Source: Paracoccaceae bacterium (GTDB lineage Bacteria > Pseudomonadota > Alphaproteobacteria > Rhodobacterales > Rhodobacteraceae). Taken from it: a stretch of DNA of 8,008 bases. The notes beneath the pieces were generated by a model. It did not search any database and was not told where the DNA came from. It was given only the letters and a program-made list of their open reading frames with translations. Shown piece after piece: positions 1-5,415 of this stretch (position 1 is its first letter; every line of letters starts with the position of its first letter). Location of the stretch: NCBI GenBank assembly GCA_007121055.1, contig SKMM01000022.1, forward strand, positions 1 to 8,008, in the 5' to 3' direction. The position numbers and the translations under genes are program-made.

Positions 1-2235
1 CAGGGGCGGGCGGACGCCGGAATGAGCATGCTGGGCGATGCAGCCGGCGATGGCCGCCCGGCGCAGCGGCTTGGTCAGGCAGTCATCGAGCCCGGCCGCC
101 CGCAGCCCGTCAGAGCCGTGCTGGTCCGGGGCATGGGCGGTCAGCGCCACGATGGGCACATGGGTGCCGGTCCCCCGTTCGATGGCACGGATGGCGCGGG
201 TCGCCTCGCGGCCGTCCATGCCCGGCATGGAGATGTCCATGAAGACCAGGTCGGGCCCGAAGCTGCCATACATCGCCACAGCCGTTTCGCCGTCGTCCGC
301 GAAGGCCAGTTCGATGTCGAGATCCTTGAGCATCTTCGCCAGTACCAGCTGGTTGGTGCGGTTGTCTTCGGCCGACAGCACCCGCATGCGACGGCGCGGC
401 ATCGGCGCCGTCGGCTCCGCGGCGCGGTCAGCCCCCGCGTCCCGGGCGCTCTCGGCGCCCGCAGGGACGAGGGCTGAGAGGTGGCGCATCAGCGTGCGGC
501 GCAGGGCAGGGGCCTGGAGCACCGTGACCGACAGCCCCGCCGCCTCGTCCACGCCGATGGCGGCGGGGTTGGGCGCAAACATCACAACCGGCCCCTCCCA
601 GCCGCGGGCCCGCAGCGCCAGCACCAGCGACATGCCGTCCATGCCCGGAAGCTCCTGCGCACAGAGCAGCACGTCTGGCCGCACCCCCCCGTCCAGTGCC
701 CGCAGCGCCTCGGCCGCGGAATGGCAGGCGGTCACCGTCATCCCGACCGCGCTGAGCTGGCGGGTCAGAATCGTGCGGTTCACCGGGCGTTCGTCCACCA
801 CCAGCGCCCGGCGCAGGCCCGCCGGCAGCGCCCGCAGCGACTCGCCATCCTCCGCCACCGGCAGGCTGAGGCGCAGGCCGAAACAGGCGCCGCGTCCGGG
901 TTCGCTCTCGACCCAGATCTCGCCGCCCATCAGCGTGATCAGCCGGCGCGTCAGCGCGAGGCCCAGGCCGGTGCCCTCGAACCGCCGGTTCTCGGCCGCG
1001 TCGAGCTGGGTGAACCCGTCGAACACCTGCGCCAGATGCTCGGCGGCGATGCCGATGCCGGTGTCCTCCACCGTAAGCCGCAGATCGCAGCGCCCGTCCG
1101 CGGCCTCGATCCCGGCCACGCGCACCAGAACATGGCCCGAGGCGGTGAACTTCACCGCATTGCCCACCAGATGCGTCAGCACCTGACGGATGCGGCCCGG
1201 GTCGGCCACGAGCCGGGTGGGCAGGAACAGGTCGTAATCCACTGCCAGCGTCAGTCCCCGTTCGGCCGCACGGGGCTGCTGCAGCGCCAGAACCTCGTGG
1301 ATGCAGCGTTCCAGATCGAAGGGTTCGGGGTGCAGCGACATCCGCGCGTCTTCGGCGCGGGCGAAATCGAGGATGTCGTTCATCATCTGCAGAAGCGACT
1401 CGCCCGAGGCGCGGATGGTCTCGACCATCACGCGTTGGTCGTCGTCGAGTTGGGTGTCGCACAGCAGTTCGGCCATGCCCACGATGCCGTTCATCGGCGT
1501 GCGCAACTCATGGCTCATGTTCGACAGGAAGACGGACTTGGCGCGCCGCGCGGCCTCGGCGCGGTCGCGTTCCACGCGCAGCCGGTCCTCCATCGCGACC
1601 GTGTCGCTGACGTCGAGCGCGAGGCACACCAGATCGCCGTCCCGGGTGCGCCGGTCGATCAGCCGGATCCAGGGGCCGTCGCGGAACTTCACCACCGCGG
1701 GCGGGATCGGGGACTGATCCAGCCGCGCGCGCATGTGTCCGACCCAGTCGACCGGCGTCTGCGCCCCGAGATCCATCAGCGGCGCCTCGGCGCAGATCTG
1801 CAGCATCCGTGTGTAGGATACCCCGCGGGTGACCTCGGGCCAGTCGGAAAACAGGCGCAGGAACGGCCGGTTGGCGCCAAGAAGCCGGTGGTCGGCGTCG
1901 AAGATCGCAAGCCCGTCCTCGAGGGCCGCCACCGTCGCCCACAGGCGCCGTTCTGCCAGCGCCGCGGCGTCGGCCCCGGCCGGCTGGGCGTCCGCGCGGC
2001 CTGATCCTTCGGCCGGCGCCGCCATGCGCATGGCCGGCGTGCCGGGCTGCGCGGCCGAGCACATCGCCTCGCGTTCGGCCACGATGCGGTCGCCGAGCCG
2101 CCGGCCATGGTGTTCCAAGGCAGATCGCGCCTCGGCCAGCGCCCGGGTGCGGTGGTCCAGCAGACGTTCGGCGGCCAGGCGCGCCCGCCGCTCCTGCGTC
2201 AGCCGTTCCACCCATCCGTGGTGCGCCCAAACCAT
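1..2235 (-). CDS. Soluble PAS-containing hybrid histidine kinase with a degenerate first receiver and an intact second receiver (3' end cut by window)
   Basis: The open frame gives 745 residues with no stop before the left edge. It is a phosphorelay sensor kinase: autophosphorylation on His, then transfer to a C-terminal receiver Asp. Domains in order: an N-terminal coiled coil (about 10-57) with leucines every seventh residue (L26, L33, L40, L47); a PAS-like domain (about 96-215, starting near LEDGLAIFDADHRLLGAN); HisKA with SHELRTP (phospho-His H242); HATPase with the N box at N359, G1 DTGIGIA from D391 and G2 GTGLGLA from G421; receiver 1 (about 477-560), which lacks the phospho-Asp (A526); receiver 2 (about 618-735) with acidic pair E623/D624, phospho-Asp D667 in FMDISMPGMDG and conserved Lys K722. 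No signal peptide or membrane segment is visible, so it is probably cytosolic. The start at 2235 is chosen because a G-rich Shine-Dalgarno-like run lies 7 nt upstream; an in-frame ATG at 2259 has none. Only a short C-terminal tail should be missing. The signal sensed is unknown. It stands alone, reading away from erpA. Confidence 0.93.
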   Translation of the reverse strand, partial: MVWAHHGWVERLTQERRARLAAERLLDHRTRALAEARSALEHHGRRLGDRIVAEREAMCSAAQPGTPAMRMAAPAEGSGRADAQPAGADAAALAERRLWATVAALEDGLAIFDADHRLLGANRPFLRLFSDWPEVTRGVSYTRMLQICAEAPLMDLGAQTPVDWVGHMRARLDQSPIPPAVVKFRDGPWIRLIDRRTRDGDLVCLALDVSDTVAMEDRLRVERDRAEAARRAKSVFLSNMSHELRTPMNGIVGMAELLCDTQLDDDQRVMVETIRASGESLLQMMNDILDFARAEDARMSLHPEPFDLERCIHEVLALQQPRAAERGLTLAVDYDLFLPTRLVADPGRIRQVLTHLVGNAVKFTASGHVLVRVAGIEAADGRCDLRLTVEDTGIGIAAEHLAQVFDGFTQLDAAENRRFEGTGLGLALTRRLITLMGGEIWVESEPGRGACFGLRLSLPVAEDGESLRALPAGLRRALVVDERPVNRTILTRQLSAVGMTVTACHSAAEALRALDGGVRPDVLLCAQELPGMDGMSLVLALRARGWEGPVVMFAPNPAAIGVDEAAGLSVTVLQAPALRRTLMRHLSALVPAGAESARDAGADRAAEPTAPMPRRRMRVLSAEDNRTNQLVLAKMLKDLDIELAFADDGETAVAMYGSFGPDLVFMDISMPGMDGREATRAIRAIERGTGTHVPIVALTAHAPDQHGSDGLRAAGLDDCLTKPLRRAAIAGCIAQHAHSGVRPPL

Positions 2236-2365
2236 GGGCCCGTCCCCCCGTCCTGCCATCGGGTGGCCGACGGAGCCCGCCGCGCGTCCCCGCAGCCGCC
2301 GGTCACCCCCGGGTCCACCCGCCGCGGCGCCGCGGCGGCTTTTGCGCCAAATTGCACGTCCGGCG

Positions 2366-2380
2366 TGAAGGCCGCCTTAA
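2366..2380 (-). promoter_or_regulatory. CtrA-like palindromic site upstream of the hybrid kinase
   Basis: On the minus strand the sequence is TTAA-GGCGGCC-TTCA, matching the alphaproteobacterial CtrA consensus TTAA-N7-TTAA at 7 of 8 positions. It also forms the short palindrome AAGGC-c-GCCTT. It lies about 130 nt upstream of the kinase start. One near-match in an intergenic region is weak evidence, although TTAA words are uncommon at this G+C. No paired -10/-35 could be fixed next to it. Confidence 0.25.
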
Positions 2381-2420
2381 CGCGGGGCGACGCCCCCGGC
2401 CCAACCCCCCGCCACGACCG

Positions 2421-2455
2421 AAAAAGGCCACCTGCGTCCTGCCGCTCGGCGGGCC
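2421..2455 (-). terminator. Possible weak intrinsic terminator of erpA
   Basis: On the minus strand GGCC (2455-2452) and GGCC (2429-2426) flank a GC-rich segment with further partial pairing, followed at once by five T (2425-2421). The stem is imperfect, with internal mismatches. The site is about 165 nt past the erpA stop. It could equally be a chance GGCC pair. Confidence 0.3.
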
Positions 2456-2557
2456 GGACCGCCTGGTTGGTGCAGATCAGTCGTGCTCATGCGAACGAAT
2501 TGGGCGGACCGTCGGGGCTTGCAACCTCACTGTGCGGCCACGCAGGGAGGTGCCGCC

Positions 2558-2635
2558 GTGAGTGTGTCTGCCAATCCTCCCGGCCAGGAGCGCGAGCTTC
2601 GACCGGGTGCCAAGCAGGCTACATCGAGAAGCTGA
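2558..2635 (+). CDS. Possible 25-residue small ORF (unverified)
   Basis: A GTG at 2558 opens a 25-codon frame ending in TGA at 2633-2635, starting V-S-V-S-A-N-P-P-G-Q and ending Q-A-T-S-R-S. A Shine-Dalgarno-like AGGGAGG sits about 7 nt before the GTG, which is the main support. Its end overlaps the 3' end of erpA by 17 nt on the opposite strand. No membrane segment or family motif is visible and no promoter was identified. It may be a decayed gene start or chance. Confidence 0.2.
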   Translation: MSVSANPPGQERELRPGAKQATSRS

Positions 2636-2960
2636 TGCCGCAGCCGCAGCTGGAACTGGCGTTGGGGTTCTGGATGGTGAACCGCGCGCCGATCAACTCT
2701 TCGGTGAAATCGATCACCGCGTTGGTCAGGAGCGGCAGCGACACCGGATCGATCACCACCCGAGCGCCGCCCTTTTCCAGCACCAGGTCGTCGGTGGCGG
2801 GATCGTCGAGCCGGATGTCGTACTGGAAGCCAGAACAACCGCCGCCCTCCACCGCGACCCTTAGCGCGCGCGCATCTCCGGTTTCCTCGGCGATCTCCAG
2901 CAGCCGGGCGAAAGCGCGGTCGGTGACGCTGGGCGGAAGGGTCAGGGTCTCGGCCGGCAT
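2619..2960 (-). CDS. erpA: ErpA-type iron-sulfur cluster insertion protein (A-type carrier, HesB/IscA family)
   Basis: This 113-residue cytosolic protein is of usual family length. A-type carriers bind a Fe-S cluster through three cysteines and deliver it to apo-enzymes. The three are present: C42 in GGGCSGF and C105/C107 in the C-terminal SSCGCGISF. The NPNASSSCGCG tail resembles ErpA more than IscA. The ATG at 2960 is supported by AGGAGG (2967-2972) 6 nt upstream. A strong candidate promoter lies at 3024-3052, giving a leader of roughly 55 nt. It is divergent from the dGTPase gene across 105 bp. An IscA/SufA assignment cannot be fully excluded without comparing paralogues in the genome. Confidence 0.93.
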   Translation of the reverse strand: MPAETLTLPPSVTDRAFARLLEIAEETGDARALRVAVEGGGCSGFQYDIRLDDPATDDLVLEKGGARVVIDPVSLPLLTNAVIDFTEELIGARFTIQNPNASSSCGCGISFSM

Positions 2961-2966
2961 GCGGTC

Positions 2967-2972
2967 CCTCCT
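2967..2972 (-). promoter_or_regulatory. Ribosome binding site of erpA
   Basis: AGGAGG on the minus strand, followed by GACCGC-type spacing of 6 nt to the ATG at 2960. This is a near-perfect Shine-Dalgarno and fixes the erpA start. Confidence 0.8.
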
Positions 2973-3002
2973 GATACGCTCACACCCCCGTCCCGCGGGG
3001 GA

Positions 3003-3031
3003 TTTCCGAGCCTTTCACTTGGAGATATAGA
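3003..3031 (+). promoter_or_regulatory. Possible promoter for the dGTPase gene, overlapping the erpA promoter
   Basis: A plus-strand -10-like TATAGA (3026-3031) lies 17 bp after a poor -35-like TTTCCG (3003-3008). It shares the same AT-rich island as the erpA -10 on the other strand. The -35 match is weak, so this is a tentative call. Confidence 0.3.
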
Positions 3032-3052
3032 CGCCCGCGACGGCGGCGACAA
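3024..3052 (-). promoter_or_regulatory. Sigma70-type promoter for erpA
   Basis: On the minus strand a -35 TTGTCG (3052-3047) and a -10 TATATC (3029-3024) are separated by exactly 17 bp. Transcription would start near 3017, about 57 nt before the erpA ATG. The AT-rich -10 stands out in very GC-rich surroundings. No confident IscR, RirA or Irr operator was recognised. Confidence 0.6.
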
Positions 3053-3065
3053 GCGCGAGGACCCG

Positions 3066-4220
3066 ATGCGAGCCCCCCATGCCTCGGACCCCACCCGCAG
3101 CCGGGGCCGGCTGACTCCGGAGGAGGAGAGCGCCTGGCGCTCGGCCTTCCAGCGCGACCGTGACCGGATCATCCATTCCAGCGCCTTCCGCCGGCTCAAG
3201 CACAAGACCCAGGTGTTCGTGGAGCATGAGGGCGACTATTACCGCACCCGCCTGACGCATTCCATCGAGGTGGCGCAGGTGGCGCGCACGCTGGCGGGGG
3301 CGCTGGGGCTGGATGTGGATCTGGCCGAGGCGGTGGCGCTCGCCCATGACCTCGGCCACCCGCCCTTCGGGCATGTGGGCGAGGACACGCTGCAGCGGCT
3401 GATGGCGCCGCATGGCGGCTTCGACCACAACGCCCAGGCGCTGCGCATCGTGACAAGGCTGGAGCGGCACTATGCCGAATTCGATGGGCTGAACCTGAGC
3501 TGGGAGACGCTGGAGGGCATCGCCAAGCACAACGGCCCGGTGCGCCCGCCGCTGCCATGGGCGTTGGCGGAGTATGCGGGCGCGGCGCGCGCCCCGGGCC
3601 CGGCGCTCTGCGATCTGGAACTCGATACCCATGCTGGGCCCGAGGCACAGGCCGCAGCGGTGGCCGACGACATCGCCTACAACCACCACGACCTGCATGA
3701 CGGGGTGCGGGCGGGGCTCTTCACGCTGGCCGATCTGGCCGATCTGCCCATCGTTGGTCCCGCGCTGCGCGAGGTCGACGGGCGCTGGCCGCGGCTCGAC
3801 GCGCCCAGGCGGCGGCATGAGGCCTTGCGGCGGGTGTTCGGCGCGCTGGTGGAGGACGTGATCGGCACCGCCCGCAGCCGCATTGCCGGCCGTGCGCCCG
3901 ACAGTGCCGCGGCGGTGCGCCGGATGGGCCGGCCGCTGGTGGGGTTCTCGGACGGCATGGCCGCCGAGCTGCGGGTGATCCGCGATTTCCTGTTCCACCG
4001 CATGTACCGCGCCCCCCCTGTAATGGAGATGCGGGCGCGGGTGACGGTGGTGGTGGAGGACCTGTTCGCCCTCTACCTCGACCGCCCTGATCTGCTGCCG
4101 GTCGAGTGGCGCCCGGCGGCAGGTGCCGAGGCCGCGCGCGCCCGCTTGGTATGCGACTATGTTTCGGGCATGACCGACCGCTTCGCGCTGCAGGCGCATG
4201 CCCGTCTTGTGGCCGGTTGA
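3066..4220 (+). CDS. dgt: Deoxyguanosinetriphosphate triphosphohydrolase-like HD-domain protein
   Basis: 384 residues, usual for the shorter (type 2) dGTPase-like subfamily. The family hydrolyses dNTPs, classically dGTP, to the deoxynucleoside plus triphosphate and helps control dNTP pools; substrate preference here is not known. Visible motifs: RDRDRIIHSSAFRRLKHKTQV (30-50, conserved N-terminal block), YYRTRLTHSIEV with metal ligand H65, the HD pair H94-D95 in LAHDLGHPPFGH, a GGFDHN block, and the distal ADDIAYNHHD segment with D201/D202 supplying the last metal-binding Asp. The ATG at 3066 has GAGGA 4 nt upstream. It is divergent from erpA and convergent with ialB. No transmembrane segment. 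Nothing looks truncated or frameshifted. Confidence 0.93.
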   Translation: MRAPHASDPTRSRGRLTPEEESAWRSAFQRDRDRIIHSSAFRRLKHKTQVFVEHEGDYYRTRLTHSIEVAQVARTLAGALGLDVDLAEAVALAHDLGHPPFGHVGEDTLQRLMAPHGGFDHNAQALRIVTRLERHYAEFDGLNLSWETLEGIAKHNGPVRPPLPWALAEYAGAARAPGPALCDLELDTHAGPEAQAAAVADDIAYNHHDLHDGVRAGLFTLADLADLPIVGPALREVDGRWPRLDAPRRRHEALRRVFGALVEDVIGTARSRIAGRAPDSAAAVRRMGRPLVGFSDGMAAELRVIRDFLFHRMYRAPPVMEMRARVTVVVEDLFALYLDRPDLLPVEWRPAAGAEAARARLVCDYVSGMTDRFALQAHARLVAG

Positions 4221-4295
4221 ACGCCGGGTCCAGACCGGACGGGGCAGGGGGCCGCGACGGGGACAGGCTGGGTGCGCCCCCGGCCGACAGCGCCA

Positions 4296-4317
4296 CGCCC
4301 GCTGCGTTCAGCGGGCG
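4296..4317. terminator. Perfect 9-bp hairpin between convergent dgt and ialB
   Basis: Arms CGCCCGCTG and CAGCGGGCG close a 4-nt loop (CGTT). Outer bases (GACA near 4287, TGTC near 4325) could extend the stem imperfectly. It is about 75 nt past the dgt stop. There is no U-tract, so a factor-dependent stop or 3'-end stabiliser is the more likely role. Confidence 0.4.
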
Positions 4318-4400
4318 GCGGAGTGTCGACCCGGATCAACCTTCGCCCTTTGCCCGGCAAGGGGCTACGTTACCCCCTCCGGAGCGTCGCCGCTCCCGCA

Positions 4401-4421
4401 GGCGCCGCGGAACGCGGCGCC
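4401..4421. terminator. Perfect 8-bp hairpin just past the ialB stop
   Basis: Arms GGCGCCGC and GCGGCGCC close a 5-nt loop (GGAAC). It begins about 10 nt beyond the ialB stop codon on the minus strand, the usual place for a 3'-end structure. It has no T-run on either side, so an intrinsic terminator is not proven. Confidence 0.4.
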
Positions 4422-4430
4422 GCCCCGTGG

Positions 4431-5039
4431 TCAGTTGCCCGGCTGGGGCAGGGCGCTGTAGCCGGCGGTGAAGCCGCTGAGCGACAGCGACAGGTCGACC
4501 GGCTGGTCAGGTGCCGCCACCGAGACGATGGTGACAGTGGCCGCATTTCCGCGGCGGAAGCTCTCGACCATGGCCGCGGTCAGCCCGATCTGCGCGTAAC
4601 AGCCGGAGATGTCACAAAACAGGAACGGATACCGGCGCACGGTCCCGCCATCCACGCTGATCGAGATCTGCTGCGGCAGCAGCGTGCCCAGCGGGGTGAT
4701 CATGTTGGCACCGGCGACCGCCTCGCCGCCCGGCGGCAACGGAAAGATGGTGATCTCGGCCACCGGGTTGCCTTCGGGGTCGGTCATGAGCTGGGTCAGG
4801 CCACAGGGGTCCGAGCCGTCCTCCATCCGCTGGCACAGCTTGGTCCAGTCCCCGAATTCCTCGGCGACATAGGTGTCCCCCATGCCTTCCGAGGGCACCT
4901 CCTCGCCCAGCGGGAGGCCCGCGCCGGGGGGCATCCCCCCAGGGGCCGGGGCGGTTTCCTGGGCCAGCGCACTGCCGGCCGGCGCCATGCCGAGGGCAAG
5001 CGTGGCGGCCAGGGCGAGGGAAGGCGCGAATCGGATCAT
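4431..5039 (-). CDS. Periplasmic invasion-associated locus B (IalB) family protein
   Basis: 202 residues. A signal peptide is clear: MIRFA followed by an Ala/Leu core and an ALA-QE cleavage site after about residue 26. A Pro/Gly-rich linker follows (29-54), then an IalB-type domain (about 57-200) with FGDWTKLC, C79 in DPCGL and the pair C142/C147 in FLFCDISGC. The four cysteines (69, 79, 142, 147) suggest two disulfides in the periplasm. The family is named from Bartonella but is widespread in free-living alphaproteobacteria, where its role is mostly unknown; the name does not imply virulence here. The start at 5039 is preferred over an in-frame ATG at 5165, because only the internal start puts the signal peptide at the N terminus, and 5165 would lie inside a terminator. 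GAGGA (5050-5054) is 10 nt upstream. A promoter is predicted at 5080-5108. Confidence 0.88.
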   Translation of the reverse strand: MIRFAPSLALAATLALGMAPAGSALAQETAPAPGGMPPGAGLPLGEEVPSEGMGDTYVAEEFGDWTKLCQRMEDGSDPCGLTQLMTDPEGNPVAEITIFPLPPGGEAVAGANMITPLGTLLPQQISISVDGGTVRRYPFLFCDISGCYAQIGLTAAMVESFRRGNAATVTIVSVAAPDQPVDLSLSLSGFTAGYSALPQPGN

Positions 5040-5079
5040 GTAGGGAGGGTCCTCTATCTGGGCGAAGCGTTTGGCGGGC

Positions 5080-5108
5080 TCTGTAGCATGGGCCCGCGGC
5101 GCTGTCAG
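5080..5108 (-). promoter_or_regulatory. Sigma70-type promoter for ialB
   Basis: On the minus strand a -35 CTGACA (5108-5103) and a -10 TACAGA (5085-5080) are 17 bp apart. The predicted start, near 5073, gives a leader of about 34 nt ahead of the ialB ATG. The -35 is a 5 of 6 match; the -10 is moderate. Confidence 0.5.
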
Positions 5109-5168
5109 TCCGCTTTGCCGTGACCGGCACGACGCAGCGTGACGCCGCCCTGGCGTTTTGGCCAAAAG

Positions 5169-5197
5169 AAAAAGGGCCGCAGAAGACGGCCCTTTTT
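5169..5197 (-). terminator. Strong intrinsic terminator ending the candidate sRNA (bidirectional form)
   Basis: A perfect 11-bp inverted repeat: AAAAAGGGCCG (5169-5179) and CGGCCCTTTTT (5187-5197) around a 7-nt loop. On the minus strand the GC stem is followed by TTTTTCTTTT. T-rich sequence also follows on the plus strand, so it can act both ways. It insulates ialB from upstream minus-strand transcription. Confidence 0.85.
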
Positions 5198-5202
5198 CGC
5201 TT

Positions 5203-5230
5203 GCGTTTTTTCTCCCTGTCGGACCGGCCG
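5203..5230 (+). repeat. Left arm of an imperfect inverted repeat (sRNA seed side)
   Basis: The core CTCCCTGTCGGACCGGCCG (5212-5230) matches the reverse complement of 5389-5407 at 17 of 19 positions. Homology continues outward through a T-tract and GCG, with a one-base length difference. This arm lies in the candidate sRNA, which carries its complement. Confidence 0.75.
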
Positions 5231-5246
5231 ACCTTTGATGATCAGG

Positions 5247-5275
5247 ACGTTACGGGGTGCCCTTCAACGCGTCAA
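5247..5275 (-). promoter_or_regulatory. Sigma70-type promoter of the candidate sRNA
   Basis: On the minus strand a -35 TTGACG (5275-5270), matching 5 of 6 consensus bases, lies 17 bp from a -10 TAACGT (5252-5247). It is one of the best promoters in the window. Nothing but the sRNA lies between it and the terminator at 5169-5197. Confidence 0.6.
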
Positions 5276-5365
5276 CCGCAAATGCAGGGCCCTGCCTGCG
5301 CCGGCCCAGAGCTCCTGAAAGGACGGAAAGAAGCGACGGTTGAACCGGCCCCCGGCGCCGGAGCG

Positions 5366-5393
5366 AAAAAGGCCGCACCCCGGGGGTGCGGCC
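5366..5393 (-). terminator. Intrinsic terminator of the xerD-CNNM transcription unit
   Basis: A near-perfect palindrome of 11-bp arms, GGCCGCACCCC and GGGGTGCGGCC (5371-5393), folds to a GC-rich stem. On the minus strand it is followed directly by five T (5370-5366). It lies about 170 nt past the CNNM stop codon. The T-run is on one side only, which fixes the direction. Confidence 0.85.
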
Positions 5394-5415
5394 AGTTCGA
5401 CAGGGAGGAAAACGC
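5389..5415 (-). repeat. Right arm of the imperfect inverted repeat (CNNM 3' UTR side)
   Basis: Read on the minus strand this is GCGTTTTC followed by the core CTCCCTGTCGAACTGGCCG (5407-5389). It sits immediately before, and slightly into, the CNNM terminator stem. It is the partner of 5203-5230. Confidence 0.75.

Larger units (their letters stand above)
2236..2618. other. Intergenic region between erpA and the hybrid kinase gene
   Basis: This 383-bp stretch has no convincing gene. Reading on the minus strand from the erpA stop it holds a weak terminator-like structure near 2421-2455, a TTAA-N7-TTCA palindrome at 2366-2380 about 130 nt before the kinase start, and very GC-rich sequence up to the kinase start. 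A 25-codon plus-strand ORF with a good ribosome-binding site begins at 2558 (listed separately). No clear sigma70 promoter for the kinase was recognised. The plus-strand open frame at 2352-2561 is Arg/Pro-rich and looks like a GC artefact. Confidence 0.6.
4221..4430. other. Convergent spacer between dgt and ialB, rich in GC hairpins
   Basis: This 210-bp interval lies between two genes that read towards each other. I see no supported ORF. It contains three inverted repeats (about 4296-4317, 4346-4364 and 4401-4421). None is followed by a good T-run in either direction, so they are not classic intrinsic terminators, but they may stall polymerase or protect mRNA 3' ends. Confidence 0.55.
5169..5239 (-). 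ncRNA. Candidate independent small RNA, about 71-75 nt
   Basis: A good minus-strand promoter (5247-5275) predicts a start near 5239-5240, and a perfect terminator ends at about 5165-5169. The transcript would have three parts: a 5' hairpin GTCGG-CCGGT-CCGAC (5232-5218), an A-rich single-stranded linker beginning AGGGAGAAAAAACGC, and the terminator stem with a U-tract. This layout (5' stem, A-rich or accessible seed, terminator) is typical of trans-acting bacterial sRNAs. There is no ATG inside, so it is unlikely to encode a peptide. I do not recognise an Rfam family. The segment from the 5' stem to the linker is complementary to the neighbouring CNNM 3' UTR. Expression is unproven. Confidence 0.55.

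Noticed and set aside
684..690. Possible frameshift at a run of seven C (G on the coding strand) in the hybrid kinase
   Set aside because: Reading straight through gives LDGGVRPDVLL and continues in frame into receiver 1 and receiver 2, so no frameshift is needed. The G-run could still be phase-variable, but there is no evidence for that.
38..2004. Long plus-strand open frames opposite the hybrid kinase (38-1186 and 481-2004)
   Set aside because: They are antisense shadows produced by extreme GC bias. Their products are low-complexity Arg/Ala/His-rich with no motifs, while the minus frame encodes a complete kinase with H, N, G1, G2 and D boxes.
5040..5165. Extended ialB start at 5165
   Set aside because: It would place 42 residues before the signal peptide, start within the upstream terminator, and remove the predicted promoter and leader.
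5203..5415. The 213-bp inverted-repeat-bounded segment as a MITE or IS remnant
   Set aside because: The arms resemble terminal inverted repeats, but no target-site duplication flanks them and no second copy or transposase fragment is in the window. A genome-wide search for the arms could reopen this.
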